DNA of 41,391 bases from COE1 sp964445375 (GTDB lineage Bacteria > Bacillota > Clostridia > Lachnospirales > Lachnospiraceae): positions 1 to 41,391 of the forward strand of contig CAYUKO010000012.1 of NCBI GenBank assembly GCA_964445375.1, written 5' to 3'. Below the pieces are notes generated by a model. That model was not told the DNA's origin, searched no databases, and saw only the letters and a list, made by a program, of their open reading frames with translations. How positions within the stretch are numbered: position 1 is the first letter of the stretch; every line of letters starts with the position of its first letter. Position numbers and translations under genes: made by a program. Positions 1 through 7,517 of the stretch are shown piece by piece.

Positions 1-41
1 ATCTTGAAGATAAATATAATGTAAAGATATGTTCTGAATAA
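1..41 (+). CDS. possible 3' end of an upstream gene (partial)
   Basis: A short open frame enters from the left edge and stops at TAA (39-41), reading LEDKYNVKICSE. The length and charge would suit the C-terminus of a preceding + strand gene in the same operon, but 12 residues cannot identify a family, and another frame is also open for 21 bases. Treat it only as a hint that the operon begins outside the window. Confidence 0.3.
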   Translation, partial: LEDKYNVKICSE

Positions 42-145
42 AAGCAAGGTGTGTACAAATTTAAAAGAATTCATTAAGCGTATGTTGTTTCTATAACAGG
101 TTAAAAATGCATCTAAATGAAATATTTATCAAGAAGGAAAAGGCT

Positions 146-151
146 TATAAT
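146..151 (+). promoter_or_regulatory. possible -10 element upstream of the first glycosyltransferase
   Basis: TATAAT lies 36 bases before the ATG at 188 in the 146-base gap at the left of the window. No convincing -35 box sits 16-18 bases upstream, so this may be chance in AT-rich DNA. Nothing else is recognisable in 42-187. Confidence 0.2.
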
Positions 152-187
152 AATTGCTACATCCATAGGTGAAAGGAATAGAATAAA

Positions 188-1141
188 ATGAAAAATATAG
201 GAATGGTTAGCGTGGTCATGCCGGCATATAATGCTGAGAAGTATATTGGCGATGCGATTAATTCTGTCTTGCGACAGTCATACAATAACTGGGAACTTAT
301 TATAGTTGAAGATTGCTCAACAGATAAGACAATGGACATTATTAAAAAATTTAAGGATTGTCGTATTAAAGTTTTTCAAAATAATAAAAATAGGGGAATA
401 GCATATTCTACGAATTTTGCCATTAAACAAAGTATAGGGGAATTTATCGCATTGCTTGATGATGATGATATGTATCCAGAGGATCGATTACAGTTATCAG
501 TAAATTTTATGAAAAAAAGACAGGATGTAGATATTGTGGGAGGATGTGGTTTGTTTATTAATGGCAATGGAGATGTCATTAGAAACGCTGTTACACCAAG
601 AAATAATCCTAAATTAATAAAAGCAATGCTATTATTTCAAAATTGGATAGTGAATGGAACGGTTACAATAAGGAAGTCATTTATTGAAGATAATCAATTA
701 TATTACGAAGATAACTGTTTAGGAATGCAAGATTTTAAATTTTTTATTAAAGCTTCAAAAGTTGGAACGTTCTCAAGTATGGAGAATGTTTTATTATATA
801 GTCGACAGCATGGAGAAAATGAAACTCAAAGGCAAAAAGAAAATAATATACAAAAAAGAGCAGAGTTATTTGCAAAATTTCAAAGAGAATCACTGGTTTT
901 AAGTGGATATAATCTTAAAAAAAATGAATTAGAAGTGATTAATAATCTTATAAAAGAATCAGGAATTCGTACATATTCCATTAGTGAGATAAGGGAATTG
1001 TATGATGTTTTAAAAGAAATAATACGTCAGGGAAGAAACATGCATATTGATTATATAGAAGAGTTAGAATGGCAGTGTAAGAAGTTGATTTGTGATCGAT
1101 TAATGAGAGTAGAAAATTTTTTTTACGAGAGTTTAGATTAG
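188..1141 (+). CDS. GT2 family glycosyltransferase
   Basis: This 317-residue protein is a GT-A fold family 2 glycosyltransferase, expected to transfer a sugar from a nucleotide donor to a growing glycan at the cytoplasmic membrane. The N-terminus has the family signature VSVVMPAYNAEKYI, then VEDCSTDKT (donor-binding loop) and the acidic metal-binding stretch LLDDDDMYPEDR near residues 90-105. There is no membrane segment. The start is supported by AAAGGAA about 10 bases before ATG 188. It is a paralogue of the gene at 5590: both share the NRGIAYS motif, the LGM(Q/E)D motif near residues 180-185, and a similar charged C-terminal half. It precedes a DUF4422 protein by 19 bases, so the two are probably cotranscribed. 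The sugar and linkage cannot be told from sequence. Confidence 0.9.
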   Translation: MKNIGMVSVVMPAYNAEKYIGDAINSVLRQSYNNWELIIVEDCSTDKTMDIIKKFKDCRIKVFQNNKNRGIAYSTNFAIKQSIGEFIALLDDDDMYPEDRLQLSVNFMKKRQDVDIVGGCGLFINGNGDVIRNAVTPRNNPKLIKAMLLFQNWIVNGTVTIRKSFIEDNQLYYEDNCLGMQDFKFFIKASKVGTFSSMENVLLYSRQHGENETQRQKENNIQKRAELFAKFQRESLVLSGYNLKKNELEVINNLIKESGIRTYSISEIRELYDVLKEIIRQGRNMHIDYIEELEWQCKKLICDRLMRVENFFYESLD

Positions 1142-1160
1142 AAAGTACTAGAGGAAAGAT

Positions 1161-2585
1161 ATGAAAATTTTGATTTATGGTATGGGAAAAATATTTCATG
1201 ATTATGAAAGCATAATTGATTGGAGTTCTGTAGTTGCTATTGCTGATAAGAAAGCCACGGGAACAGAATCATATAGAACAGGAATCCCAATAATTGCTCC
1301 ACAACAAATTGAAGATTATGAATATGATTTTTTAGTTATCGTTTCAACTAAATTTTTTGAAAGCATAAAAAATGAATTAATAGGTATATATTGTGTGCCA
1401 GAAAGTAAAATTGTTTCATGGACTATTTTTGAAGATAAGAGTAACTTTAATGGCTTAAATGAAATATTGTTTGAATTTATTAGAGCAAAAAATATTTCGA
1501 AAATTCTAGAACCGATGCAACCTGTTTTAGGAGAGTCATTATTATATAGACTTGCATTTAAGTATTTTATTCAGATAGATGGTATAGACAATGTATATAC
1601 ATCAGAAAAAAATAATTCATATAATTCTCTCTATAAAAATATAGATGAGGTTAAGCAAGAGTATGATTTAATTTTAATAAAAGGAGAATTGAAAGCCGAA
1701 GATTTTATTAATATAATTAGTAAAATTAAATTTAAATTCCTTATATATATTGAAGCATATAGTTTTCAAAAAGGGATTGAAGTAGAACAAATTGGTAGAC
1801 ATATTAATATGTCTAATGTGCGTACATTTAAGTTCCCTAGTTTTATGGCACACGTATATGAAAATACTTTGAAAGAAGAAATAGATTGTAATATATATGT
1901 CGTTACACACAAGCAATATAACATTGCCGAAGATGAACACTATTTAAAACTTTGTGTTGGAAGTGCTTATAGAGAAGAAAATGCGTTAAGTGAGTGCACT
2001 GGAAAAAATATCTCAGAATATAATAATAGATTAAATGAGTGTACAGCATTATATTGGATTTGGAAAAATACCAAGTCAGAATATGTTGGACTAAATCATT
2101 ATAGAAGATATTTTTTAAATAATAATATTATGAATCATGCAAATCGACTTAAGCCAGAGCTTATAAGAGCCATTTTGTGTGAACAAAATTATGATATTAT
2201 TTTACCAAATTTGTTGACACTTCCGTTCACAGTTTATGATAATATTAAAAATACTGTTGGTGAAAATTATGCCGATTCAGCATTACAAATAATCAAAAAA
2301 CTTATTAGCGAAAGACAACCGGATTATTTATGGGCTTTTGAATCTGTCATGAGTGGAAATTTCATGTATGTATGTAATATGTTTATAACAAAGCGTGAAA
2401 TTTTGAATCAATTTTGTGAATGGCTTTTTTCATTTATTGTTGATGCCGCAGAAAGATTAGATGTTTCTTTAGCCAATGAATTTCAAAAAAGAACGATAGG
2501 TTATTATGCTGAAACGATGTGGACTTGTTGGCTATTAAAACAAAATTTGAAAATCTATGAGTTACCTATTACAAAATTAAATTAA
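1161..2585 (+). CDS. Rossmann-like module plus DUF4422 glycosyltransferase-like protein
   Basis: A 474-residue two-part protein. Residues 1 to about 95 form a small Rossmann-like domain (MKILIYGMGKIF, then VVAIADKK, then YDFLVIVSTK). This module recurs through the locus. Residues about 241-470 match DUF4422 (Pfam PF14393), a family found in capsule and exopolysaccharide clusters and thought to contain glycosyltransferases; its hallmarks are YVVTHKQY, NECTALYWIWKN and VGLNHYRRYF. The middle (100-235) is unassigned. GAGGAAAG precedes the ATG. The gene at 8813 has the same architecture. It is the last gene before the IS110 insertion, and its stop is 141 bases from the read-through end of the transposase frame. 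Confidence 0.8.
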   Translation: MKILIYGMGKIFHDYESIIDWSSVVAIADKKATGTESYRTGIPIIAPQQIEDYEYDFLVIVSTKFFESIKNELIGIYCVPESKIVSWTIFEDKSNFNGLNEILFEFIRAKNISKILEPMQPVLGESLLYRLAFKYFIQIDGIDNVYTSEKNNSYNSLYKNIDEVKQEYDLILIKGELKAEDFINIISKIKFKFLIYIEAYSFQKGIEVEQIGRHINMSNVRTFKFPSFMAHVYENTLKEEIDCNIYVVTHKQYNIAEDEHYLKLCVGSAYREENALSECTGKNISEYNNRLNECTALYWIWKNTKSEYVGLNHYRRYFLNNNIMNHANRLKPELIRAILCEQNYDIILPNLLTLPFTVYDNIKNTVGENYADSALQIIKKLISERQPDYLWAFESVMSGNFMYVCNMFITKREILNQFCEWLFSFIVDAAERLDVSLANEFQKRTIGYYAETMWTCWLLKQNLKIYELPITKLN

Positions 2586-2654
2586 AACAAAGGAGACCAG
2601 CTATGAAAAGTCAAGCATGAATTAGCAAGAAATTTCATTTTTCTGTTGGTGGTA

Positions 2655-2695
2655 AAAAAGGGTAACTTTAACAAAGCTCCCTAAAAGCCCTTTTT
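2655..2695. terminator. hairpin with T/A tracts, likely bidirectional terminator at the IS110 end
   Basis: AAAAAGGG (2655-2662) can pair with CCCTTTTT (2688-2695) around a 25-base loop. On the minus strand the stem is followed by a run of six T, suiting termination of transposase transcription; on the + strand the right arm itself supplies five T. Only three G-C pairs, so strength is uncertain. It lies downstream of both the DUF4422 gene and the transposase. Confidence 0.4.
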
Positions 2696-2765
2696 CAAAA
2701 TCTATCGAGTATGGTATACAGACCTCTTATTCGAGGTTAAATTCTACGTTGTCAGTGAGCATCTT

Positions 2766-3893
2766 CTAGATGACTCTGACAAGTTTGCCGGCACAATGTC
2801 CTAGGGCATTATAGTGTGTACGGCCTTCGGCTCTCTTTGCATCATAGTAAGCTTTGAAAGTCGCATTATTTTTAACAACGTTATGAGCTGCATTCATAAG
2901 AGCGTAACGTAAAACACGAGAACCTCTTTTGGACATACGAGTCTTCTTAGCCTGAAAGTTACCAGACTGATATACAGAAGGATCGAGACCAGCGAATGCA
3001 AGTAATTTACCCGGTGATGAGAAACGATGAATGTCGCCGATTTCACCAAGTATCATTCCACCATTGATAAATCCAATGCCTGGAATGGCCATGATTACAG
3101 AGTGCAAATAGGTGACGATGTTTGCCATTTCAAACTCTGTATGAAACAATTGACTATCTAATAACTCGATTTGTTCAATGGTCTGAGTTATTTGAATAGA
3201 TAGTGAGCTGTCATTGATACCGACAGACTTCTGTGCGAGAACTCTTAAATCTCTAGCAGTTTCTTTTCCAAAATGACCGTGGGAAGCCGATTGGAGAAGA
3301 TGAGCAAGATGAGTCATATGCATGGAAGCAATAGCATTAGGTGTCGGAGCTTCTTTAAGAAGAACATAGACAGCTTTCTGATGCAGACCGGACTTAAAGA
3401 AGTATTGCAGTTCCGGAAAGACTTGGTCTAAGTAAGAAGTCAGCTGTATTTTTAACTGAGTACGCTGCTTAACAGTCTTTTGACGGAATCTACCAAGTTC
3501 TTTGAGTTCGATGTAATCGAGATGTTCCAAGGTAATAAACCTAGGAGAATCCTGCATCAAAAGGGTTTTAGCAATAACAAATGTGTCGACTTTGTCAGTC
3601 TTCGTTTTGCGGATGTTATTTTTTCGCATATTCGAAGTCTGAATAGGGTTGAGCATACACACTTTAAAATCCTTGTTTAAAAGAAATCGAACAAGGTTGT
3701 CACCGTAGTGTGCCGTTGATTCAAGACCTATGATGATGATGCTCTGGTCAAGTGGTGCCAGTTTAGATAACAGCAGATAGAAGCCATCATAGTCATTTGT
3801 GAATTTGAACGGATTAATGAGTATTTCGCCGTCCGAAGAAATCGCAGCAGCGAAATGGTTGAGTTTGGCAATATCAATACCAACGTCAATCAT
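2766..3893 (-). CDS. IS110-family DEDD transposase, C-terminus cut by an amber codon
   Basis: A 375-residue RNA-guided recombinase of the IS110 family. The N-terminal RuvC-like DEDD domain starts GIDIAK with D7, then E58 (GLEST) and D100/D103 (TDKVDTF). The C-terminal Tnp domain has PGIGFINGGMILGEIGD (271-287), FAGLDPSVYQSG with the likely catalytic S310, and MSKRGS. The start at 3893 has GGGAGG (complement of 3903-3908) nine bases upstream, so the frame's further 16 upstream codons are unlikely to be used. Translation stops at TAG (2766-2768) after KLVRVI. The family's usual last residues follow in the same frame (KMLTDNVEFNLE, TAA at 2727-2729), so a TGG Trp codon seems to have become TAG, removing 13 residues. 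Activity is uncertain. Confidence 0.9.
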   Translation of the reverse strand: MIDVGIDIAKLNHFAAAISSDGEILINPFKFTNDYDGFYLLLSKLAPLDQSIIIIGLESTAHYGDNLVRFLLNKDFKVCMLNPIQTSNMRKNNIRKTKTDKVDTFVIAKTLLMQDSPRFITLEHLDYIELKELGRFRQKTVKQRTQLKIQLTSYLDQVFPELQYFFKSGLHQKAVYVLLKEAPTPNAIASMHMTHLAHLLQSASHGHFGKETARDLRVLAQKSVGINDSSLSIQITQTIEQIELLDSQLFHTEFEMANIVTYLHSVIMAIPGIGFINGGMILGEIGDIHRFSSPGKLLAFAGLDPSVYQSGNFQAKKTRMSKRGSRVLRYALMNAAHNVVKNNATFKAYYDAKRAEGRTHYNALGHCAGKLVRVI

Positions 3894-4110
3894 GAGGTTG
3901 TACCTCCCTTTCATAAAGTCTGATACCGTGATATCCACCAACGATTATCATCGTAGACTTGATTGAAATAAGTACTCTGAGTGAAACACTCCAGCAACAT
4001 CCAGCATATAAACAGTTCAGATAAAAGTAGCGGCAATACACTCCAGTCGAGTAGTCAAGCTACAGGAAAAAATCAATAGTCCACAGTATCTGAGTTGCAT
4101 TAAACCACGT
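3894..4110 (-). ncRNA. candidate IS110 bridge RNA region
   Basis: The non-coding DNA 5' of the transposase is where IS110-group elements encode the bridge RNA that pairs with target and donor DNA. It holds structure that fits: a hairpin with GAGTG (3979-3983) and CACTC (3987-3991), the motif ACACTCCAG present twice (from about 3986 and 4037), and a small stem GTAG/CTAC near 4051-4063. No protein frame is supported. Exact RNA ends and the two guide loops cannot be set without related copies, so the interval is approximate. Confidence 0.4.
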
Positions 4111-4180
4111 TTCAAGAAAAATGAAAGGATTATGTTGTTTTTGCTTCTATAAACATCATACAAATGGAATAAAGAGAGAT

Positions 4181-5551
4181 ATGAAAGTAGTAATCTGGGG
4201 AACAGGTAAATTTTATCAAGTTAATAAAGAAAAAATCTACAAAGATTTAGAGGTGGTTGCATTTGTTGATAATCAGGTATTAAAGCAAGGGCAATATTTA
4301 GATGGAATTAGGATTTGTGCACCTAATGAATTGCTATCATTAGAATATGATTTTATTTTTATATTATGTGCTCAATATATGGATATAAGAAAGCAAATTG
4401 ATAATATGGATTTACCAGAGAATATTAGAGTTTATGATATAAGACAAATTGACATGCTTTGTCAATGTGGTTCTGCTGTTTTCTTTGATTATAGTGATAA
4501 GAAACCAAAGAAAAAGAAATTGTTAGTATTTTCACACGCATTAATTTCTACTGGTGCTCAAAATGTTTTGTTTATTGGTTTACAGATTTTAGCTAAACAA
4601 GGATATGAAATCCTTGTTGTCTCCAAATCTGATGGAGTATTACGCGAACGTTTAGCTCAAATCAATATTTCTGTTGTTATTCTTCAAGATTATAGAAATA
4701 CAAATCCAGATATGGTAAAGTTGACTTCTTGGGCAGATATAATATTGGTTAATACCTTGTGGCTTTCTTTTTTGGTCGAAGAACTTAGTATGTTTAACAA
4801 ACCTGTTTTTTGGTGGTTGCATGAATCAGGAGCATTATCTTATATTGATGTAAGAAGTATAAGAAAATGCTTAAAACAAGATAATGTACATACATATGCA
4901 GTAAGCAATGTAGTTAGGTCTTACATAGAAGAGAGAACAGGGATATTCGATAGAATAAAACTTCTTCCTTTTGGAATTCCAGAGTATGATAATCCAGTAG
5001 TTGTTCAAAAAGATGTGGCAAAACTAGTTTTTGCAATTATAGGAGGCATTCATTATATTAAAGGACAAGATATATTTATTGAAGCAATCAATAAATTGTC
5101 TGAGAAATATAAGGAACAAGCAGAATTTTGGATTGTGGGACCAGGTTGCCTTGGTGATGAAGAGTTAAAGGTAGTTGATACTAATAGGTGTATAAAAATA
5201 GTAGGGGAGATTGATAATAGAAAAATGCCAGAGCTATATGCGCAAATTGATGTTGTTGTCTGCTGTTCGCGAGAAGAAGCAATGTCTGTTACAATAATTG
5301 AAGGATTCATGAATGAAAAGGCTATTATTGTTTCTGAAAGAGCAGGGGTAGCTGATTTTGTAAATGATGGAAAAGACGGTATTGTAATGCGTAATGAAGA
5401 TGTAGATCAACTTTGCGAAACAATAATGTGGATGATAGATGAGCCACAAAAAGTGAAAGAAATGGGAAGAAAATCAAGAAAACTATATGATAAATATTTC
5501 TCGCTTTCAGTATATGAAAAAAATATTTTAAAAGAGATGTATATGATGTAA
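4181..5551 (+). CDS. Rossmann-like module plus GT4 family glycosyltransferase
   Basis: A 456-residue protein. Residues 1 to about 105 are the locus-wide Rossmann-like module (MKVVIWGTGKFYQ, VVAFVDN, FIFILCAQY). Residues about 120-450 are a GT-B fold family 4 glycosyltransferase: the acceptor side has ALISTGAQNVLF, and the donor side has GGIHYIKGQDIFIEAI, WIVGPG and the E-x7-E pair in EEAMSVTIIEGF, followed by VNDGKDGIVM. The frame is open for 20 codons upstream (from 4121), but AAAGAGAG lies just before ATG 4181 and the module starts there in the related proteins at 1161 and 8813, so 4181 is preferred. This is the first gene after the IS110 element and may depend on read-through or a promoter within the element. 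Confidence 0.85.
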   Translation: MKVVIWGTGKFYQVNKEKIYKDLEVVAFVDNQVLKQGQYLDGIRICAPNELLSLEYDFIFILCAQYMDIRKQIDNMDLPENIRVYDIRQIDMLCQCGSAVFFDYSDKKPKKKKLLVFSHALISTGAQNVLFIGLQILAKQGYEILVVSKSDGVLRERLAQINISVVILQDYRNTNPDMVKLTSWADIILVNTLWLSFLVEELSMFNKPVFWWLHESGALSYIDVRSIRKCLKQDNVHTYAVSNVVRSYIEERTGIFDRIKLLPFGIPEYDNPVVVQKDVAKLVFAIIGGIHYIKGQDIFIEAINKLSEKYKEQAEFWIVGPGCLGDEELKVVDTNRCIKIVGEIDNRKMPELYAQIDVVVCCSREEAMSVTIIEGFMNEKAIIVSERAGVADFVNDGKDGIVMRNEDVDQLCETIMWMIDEPQKVKEMGRKSRKLYDKYFSLSVYEKNILKEMYMM

Positions 5552-5574
5552 ATTGATATTTATGCTTTTTTATG

Positions 5575-5579
5575 AGGAG
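5575..5579 (+). promoter_or_regulatory. ribosome binding site that fixes the GT2 start at 5590
   Basis: AGGAG lies 10 bases before ATG 5590. The upstream in-frame ATG at 5572 overlaps this site and has no site of its own, so the shorter protein is preferred. Confidence 0.7.
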
Positions 5580-5589
5580 ATATACAGTT

Positions 5590-6522
5590 ATGACACCTAA
5601 AGTTAGTGTAATTATGCCTATATATAATGCTGAAAAGTATGTAAAAGGAACAATTGAATGCATTCTAAATCAGACTTATACAGATTTTGAATTGTTGTTA
5701 ATCAATGATTGGCCAACAGATTCAACGATGGAAATAATATCCACTATACAAGATCCTAGAATAAGGATGATTACAAATGATCGTAATAGGGGAATTGCAT
5801 ATAGTAGGAACAGAGGATTACAAGAGGCAAAAGGTGAGTATATTGCATTGATGGATGACGATGATTTAGCACCAAATGATAGATTACAGTATGAAGTTGA
5901 TTATTTGGATGCACATCCAGAAATTGATGTAATTGGTGGTGGATTTCGAATAATTGATGGAGATAATAATTTTGTTACTGGAATAACGCCAACCTTAAAT
6001 AATCCGCTATATATTCGTGCACAAATGATGTTTTATTGTCCAATGTATAATGGATCCACGATGTTTAGAAAGCAGATAGTTGATCAATATAAAATTAAAT
6101 ATAAAGATAATTATCTCGGAATGGAAGATTACAGATTTTGGGTAGAATGTTCGATTCATGCGAAGATGGTTAATACAGATCGAGCACTACTGTATTGGAG
6201 ACAGGCAGAGACAACAGAGACTATAAAGGTTTTAACCAACAAGGAAAAAGAGAGAGAAAAATTATTTGCGGAGATACAAACATATGCAATGGAAGCAAAT
6301 GGTTTTGCTCTTACGGAAGAAGAAAAAAAGATTTTCACTGATTCTTTTATGGAAATAAAGGTAAAAAAAGAATCAGAAGAAAGCTTACAAGATTTATTTA
6401 AAGTTTTAAAAAAAATAATCGTACAGGCAAAAGAAATGAATTTAGAAAATTCGAGAGAAGTAATGTATGCGTGTAGAAACAGATTTTTAGAAAAATTAAA
6501 AAAGTCTGAGATATGGGAGTAA
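5590..6522 (+). CDS. GT2 family glycosyltransferase
   Basis: A 310-residue GT-A family 2 glycosyltransferase beginning MTPKVSVIMPIYNAEKY. Visible family features are NRGIAYSRNRGL, the metal-binding acidic run LMDDDDLAPNDR near residue 92-104, and IDVIGGGFRI. It is a paralogue of the gene at 188 along most of its length, including a charged C-terminal region with no membrane segment. One oddity is INDWPTDST, where most GT2 enzymes have a Gly-Ser or similar (NDGSTD) at the donor-binding loop; the two aspartates are kept. Its end overlaps the ribosome binding site of the acetyltransferase gene, so translation of the two is probably linked. Confidence 0.9.
   Translation: MTPKVSVIMPIYNAEKYVKGTIECILNQTYTDFELLLINDWPTDSTMEIISTIQDPRIRMITNDRNRGIAYSRNRGLQEAKGEYIALMDDDDLAPNDRLQYEVDYLDAHPEIDVIGGGFRIIDGDNNFVTGITPTLNNPLYIRAQMMFYCPMYNGSTMFRKQIVDQYKIKYKDNYLGMEDYRFWVECSIHAKMVNTDRALLYWRQAETTETIKVLTNKEKEREKLFAEIQTYAMEANGFALTEEEKKIFTDSFMEIKVKKESEESLQDLFKVLKKIIVQAKEMNLENSREVMYACRNRFLEKLKKSEIWE
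6515..6519 (+). promoter_or_regulatory. ribosome binding site that fixes the acetyltransferase start at 6531
   Basis: GGGAG lies 11 bases before ATG 6531 and inside the last codons of the preceding gene. The in-frame ATG at 6513 overlaps this site and is unlikely to be the start. Confidence 0.6.
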
Positions 6523-6530
6523 CTATTTTT

Positions 6531-7490
6531 ATGAATCGAAACGGATTAGATGAAAAATTAGAAAAATATAAGAAATTCAAGGATAGATGTATTCAGAAAT
6601 GTAAAGAAATTAAGGAGAATAGTGGAAATCGAGAAATATATATTTGGGGAGCTGGAACTGGTGGGCAGATAGCAGAATATGTATTATCATCAGCAGGAAT
6701 TGGAATTAAGGGATTTATAGATGAAAATGCTGGTAATGTAATGGAATATATGCAGTATCCAGTATATCCTAAAACAATTGTTGACAAAAATAAACATTAT
6801 ATTGTTATTAGTATTATGGAATATTATGAGGAAATTCAAGAATATTTGGTGCTAAAGAGGTTCTCTAGCGTTGATTGTTGTTATATTAATATGCATATGC
6901 AAGGTAATGCAGAAGATGTCGTATATAAAGGTTGTAAGATTGGAAGATATACATATGGATATATAGAGTTACTGTCAATGTTTCCGATAGCTACAGAGAT
7001 AGGAAGATTTTGTTCTATTAATGCAACAGCAAGATTATGGAATAATCATCCTTTGGAATATGTAACGACACATCCAATTTTAGATACTCCGACATTTTAT
7101 TCATGGGATGAATATGAAGAAAGAAAGAGACTGTGTAATAAATATGGTAAGTATTTTGATAACGTTGGAAGTGAGTCAAGCCCATTACGCAAAAATCGTC
7201 CTGTTAAAATAGGAAATGATGTTTGGATTGGTGCTAATGTTTCTATTTTGTCAGGTGTCTCAATTGGTGATGGTGCAGTTATTGCAACTGGAGCAGTAGT
7301 AGTAAGTGATGTAGAGCCATATGCAATAGTTGGAGGTGTTCCTGCAAAACTAATAAAGTATCGATTTGAAGAAGAAATGCGAGAAAAGCTATTAAAAATT
7401 AAATGGTGGGATTGGACTCTAGAGAAAATAGAAAATAATATTGAATTATTTTATGACCCACAGACCTTTTTAGAAAAATACAGTGAATAG
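6531..7490 (+). CDS. Rossmann-like module plus hexapeptide-repeat O-acetyltransferase
   Basis: A 319-residue protein. After a basic N-terminal helix, residues about 32-115 form the recurring Rossmann-like module (IYIWGAGTGG, IKGFIDEN, HYIVISIMEYY). The C-terminal half is a left-handed beta-helix acyltransferase of the xenobiotic acetyltransferase type: hexapeptide turns (CKIGRYTYG, TEIGRFCSI, VKIGNDVWIGANVSIL, VSIGDGAVIATGAVVV) interrupted by the loop with NNHPLEYVTTHP that carries the likely catalytic histidine, ending VGGVPAKLIKYRF. It probably acetylates a sugar or a sugar nucleotide of the polymer using acetyl-CoA. Fusion of the N-terminal module to this enzyme resembles the arrangement in PglD-like sugar acetyltransferases. 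Confidence 0.85.
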   Translation: MNRNGLDEKLEKYKKFKDRCIQKCKEIKENSGNREIYIWGAGTGGQIAEYVLSSAGIGIKGFIDENAGNVMEYMQYPVYPKTIVDKNKHYIVISIMEYYEEIQEYLVLKRFSSVDCCYINMHMQGNAEDVVYKGCKIGRYTYGYIELLSMFPIATEIGRFCSINATARLWNNHPLEYVTTHPILDTPTFYSWDEYEERKRLCNKYGKYFDNVGSESSPLRKNRPVKIGNDVWIGANVSILSGVSIGDGAVIATGAVVVSDVEPYAIVGGVPAKLIKYRFEEEMREKLLKIKWWDWTLEKIENNIELFYDPQTFLEKYSE

Positions 7491-7517
7491 TTAAAGTGGT
7501 GAGGGAGTTGTTTGGTA

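Larger units (their letters stand above)
2586..4180 (-). mobile_element. IS110-family insertion sequence (ends approximate)
   Basis: A minus-strand IS110-type transposase sits in an otherwise uninterrupted + strand operon, with about 140 non-coding bases on its 3' side and 287 on its 5' side. IS110 elements lack obvious terminal inverted repeats and recombine at a short core, so the exact ends cannot be read here; the coordinates given are the whole gap between the flanking genes and are an outer bound. The longer 5' non-coding side fits the IS110 group, where the bridge RNA is encoded upstream of the transposase. The element separates the glycosyltransferase genes at 188-2585 from those at 4181 onward. 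Confidence 0.75.

Noticed and set aside
2603..2620. Short ATG frame (MKSQA) behind a good ribosome binding site just after the DUF4422 gene
   Set aside because: It stops after five codons; it may be a remnant of the gene junction interrupted by the IS element or chance, and there is no support for a peptide.
3480..3680. Plus-strand open frame within the transposase
   Set aside because: It is antisense to a well-supported transposase and has no start signals or known motif.
4121..4180. Upstream extension of the GT4 gene starting at ATG 4121
   Set aside because: No ribosome binding site, a Cys/His/Phe-rich sequence unlike the family, and the related proteins begin at the position of ATG 4181.
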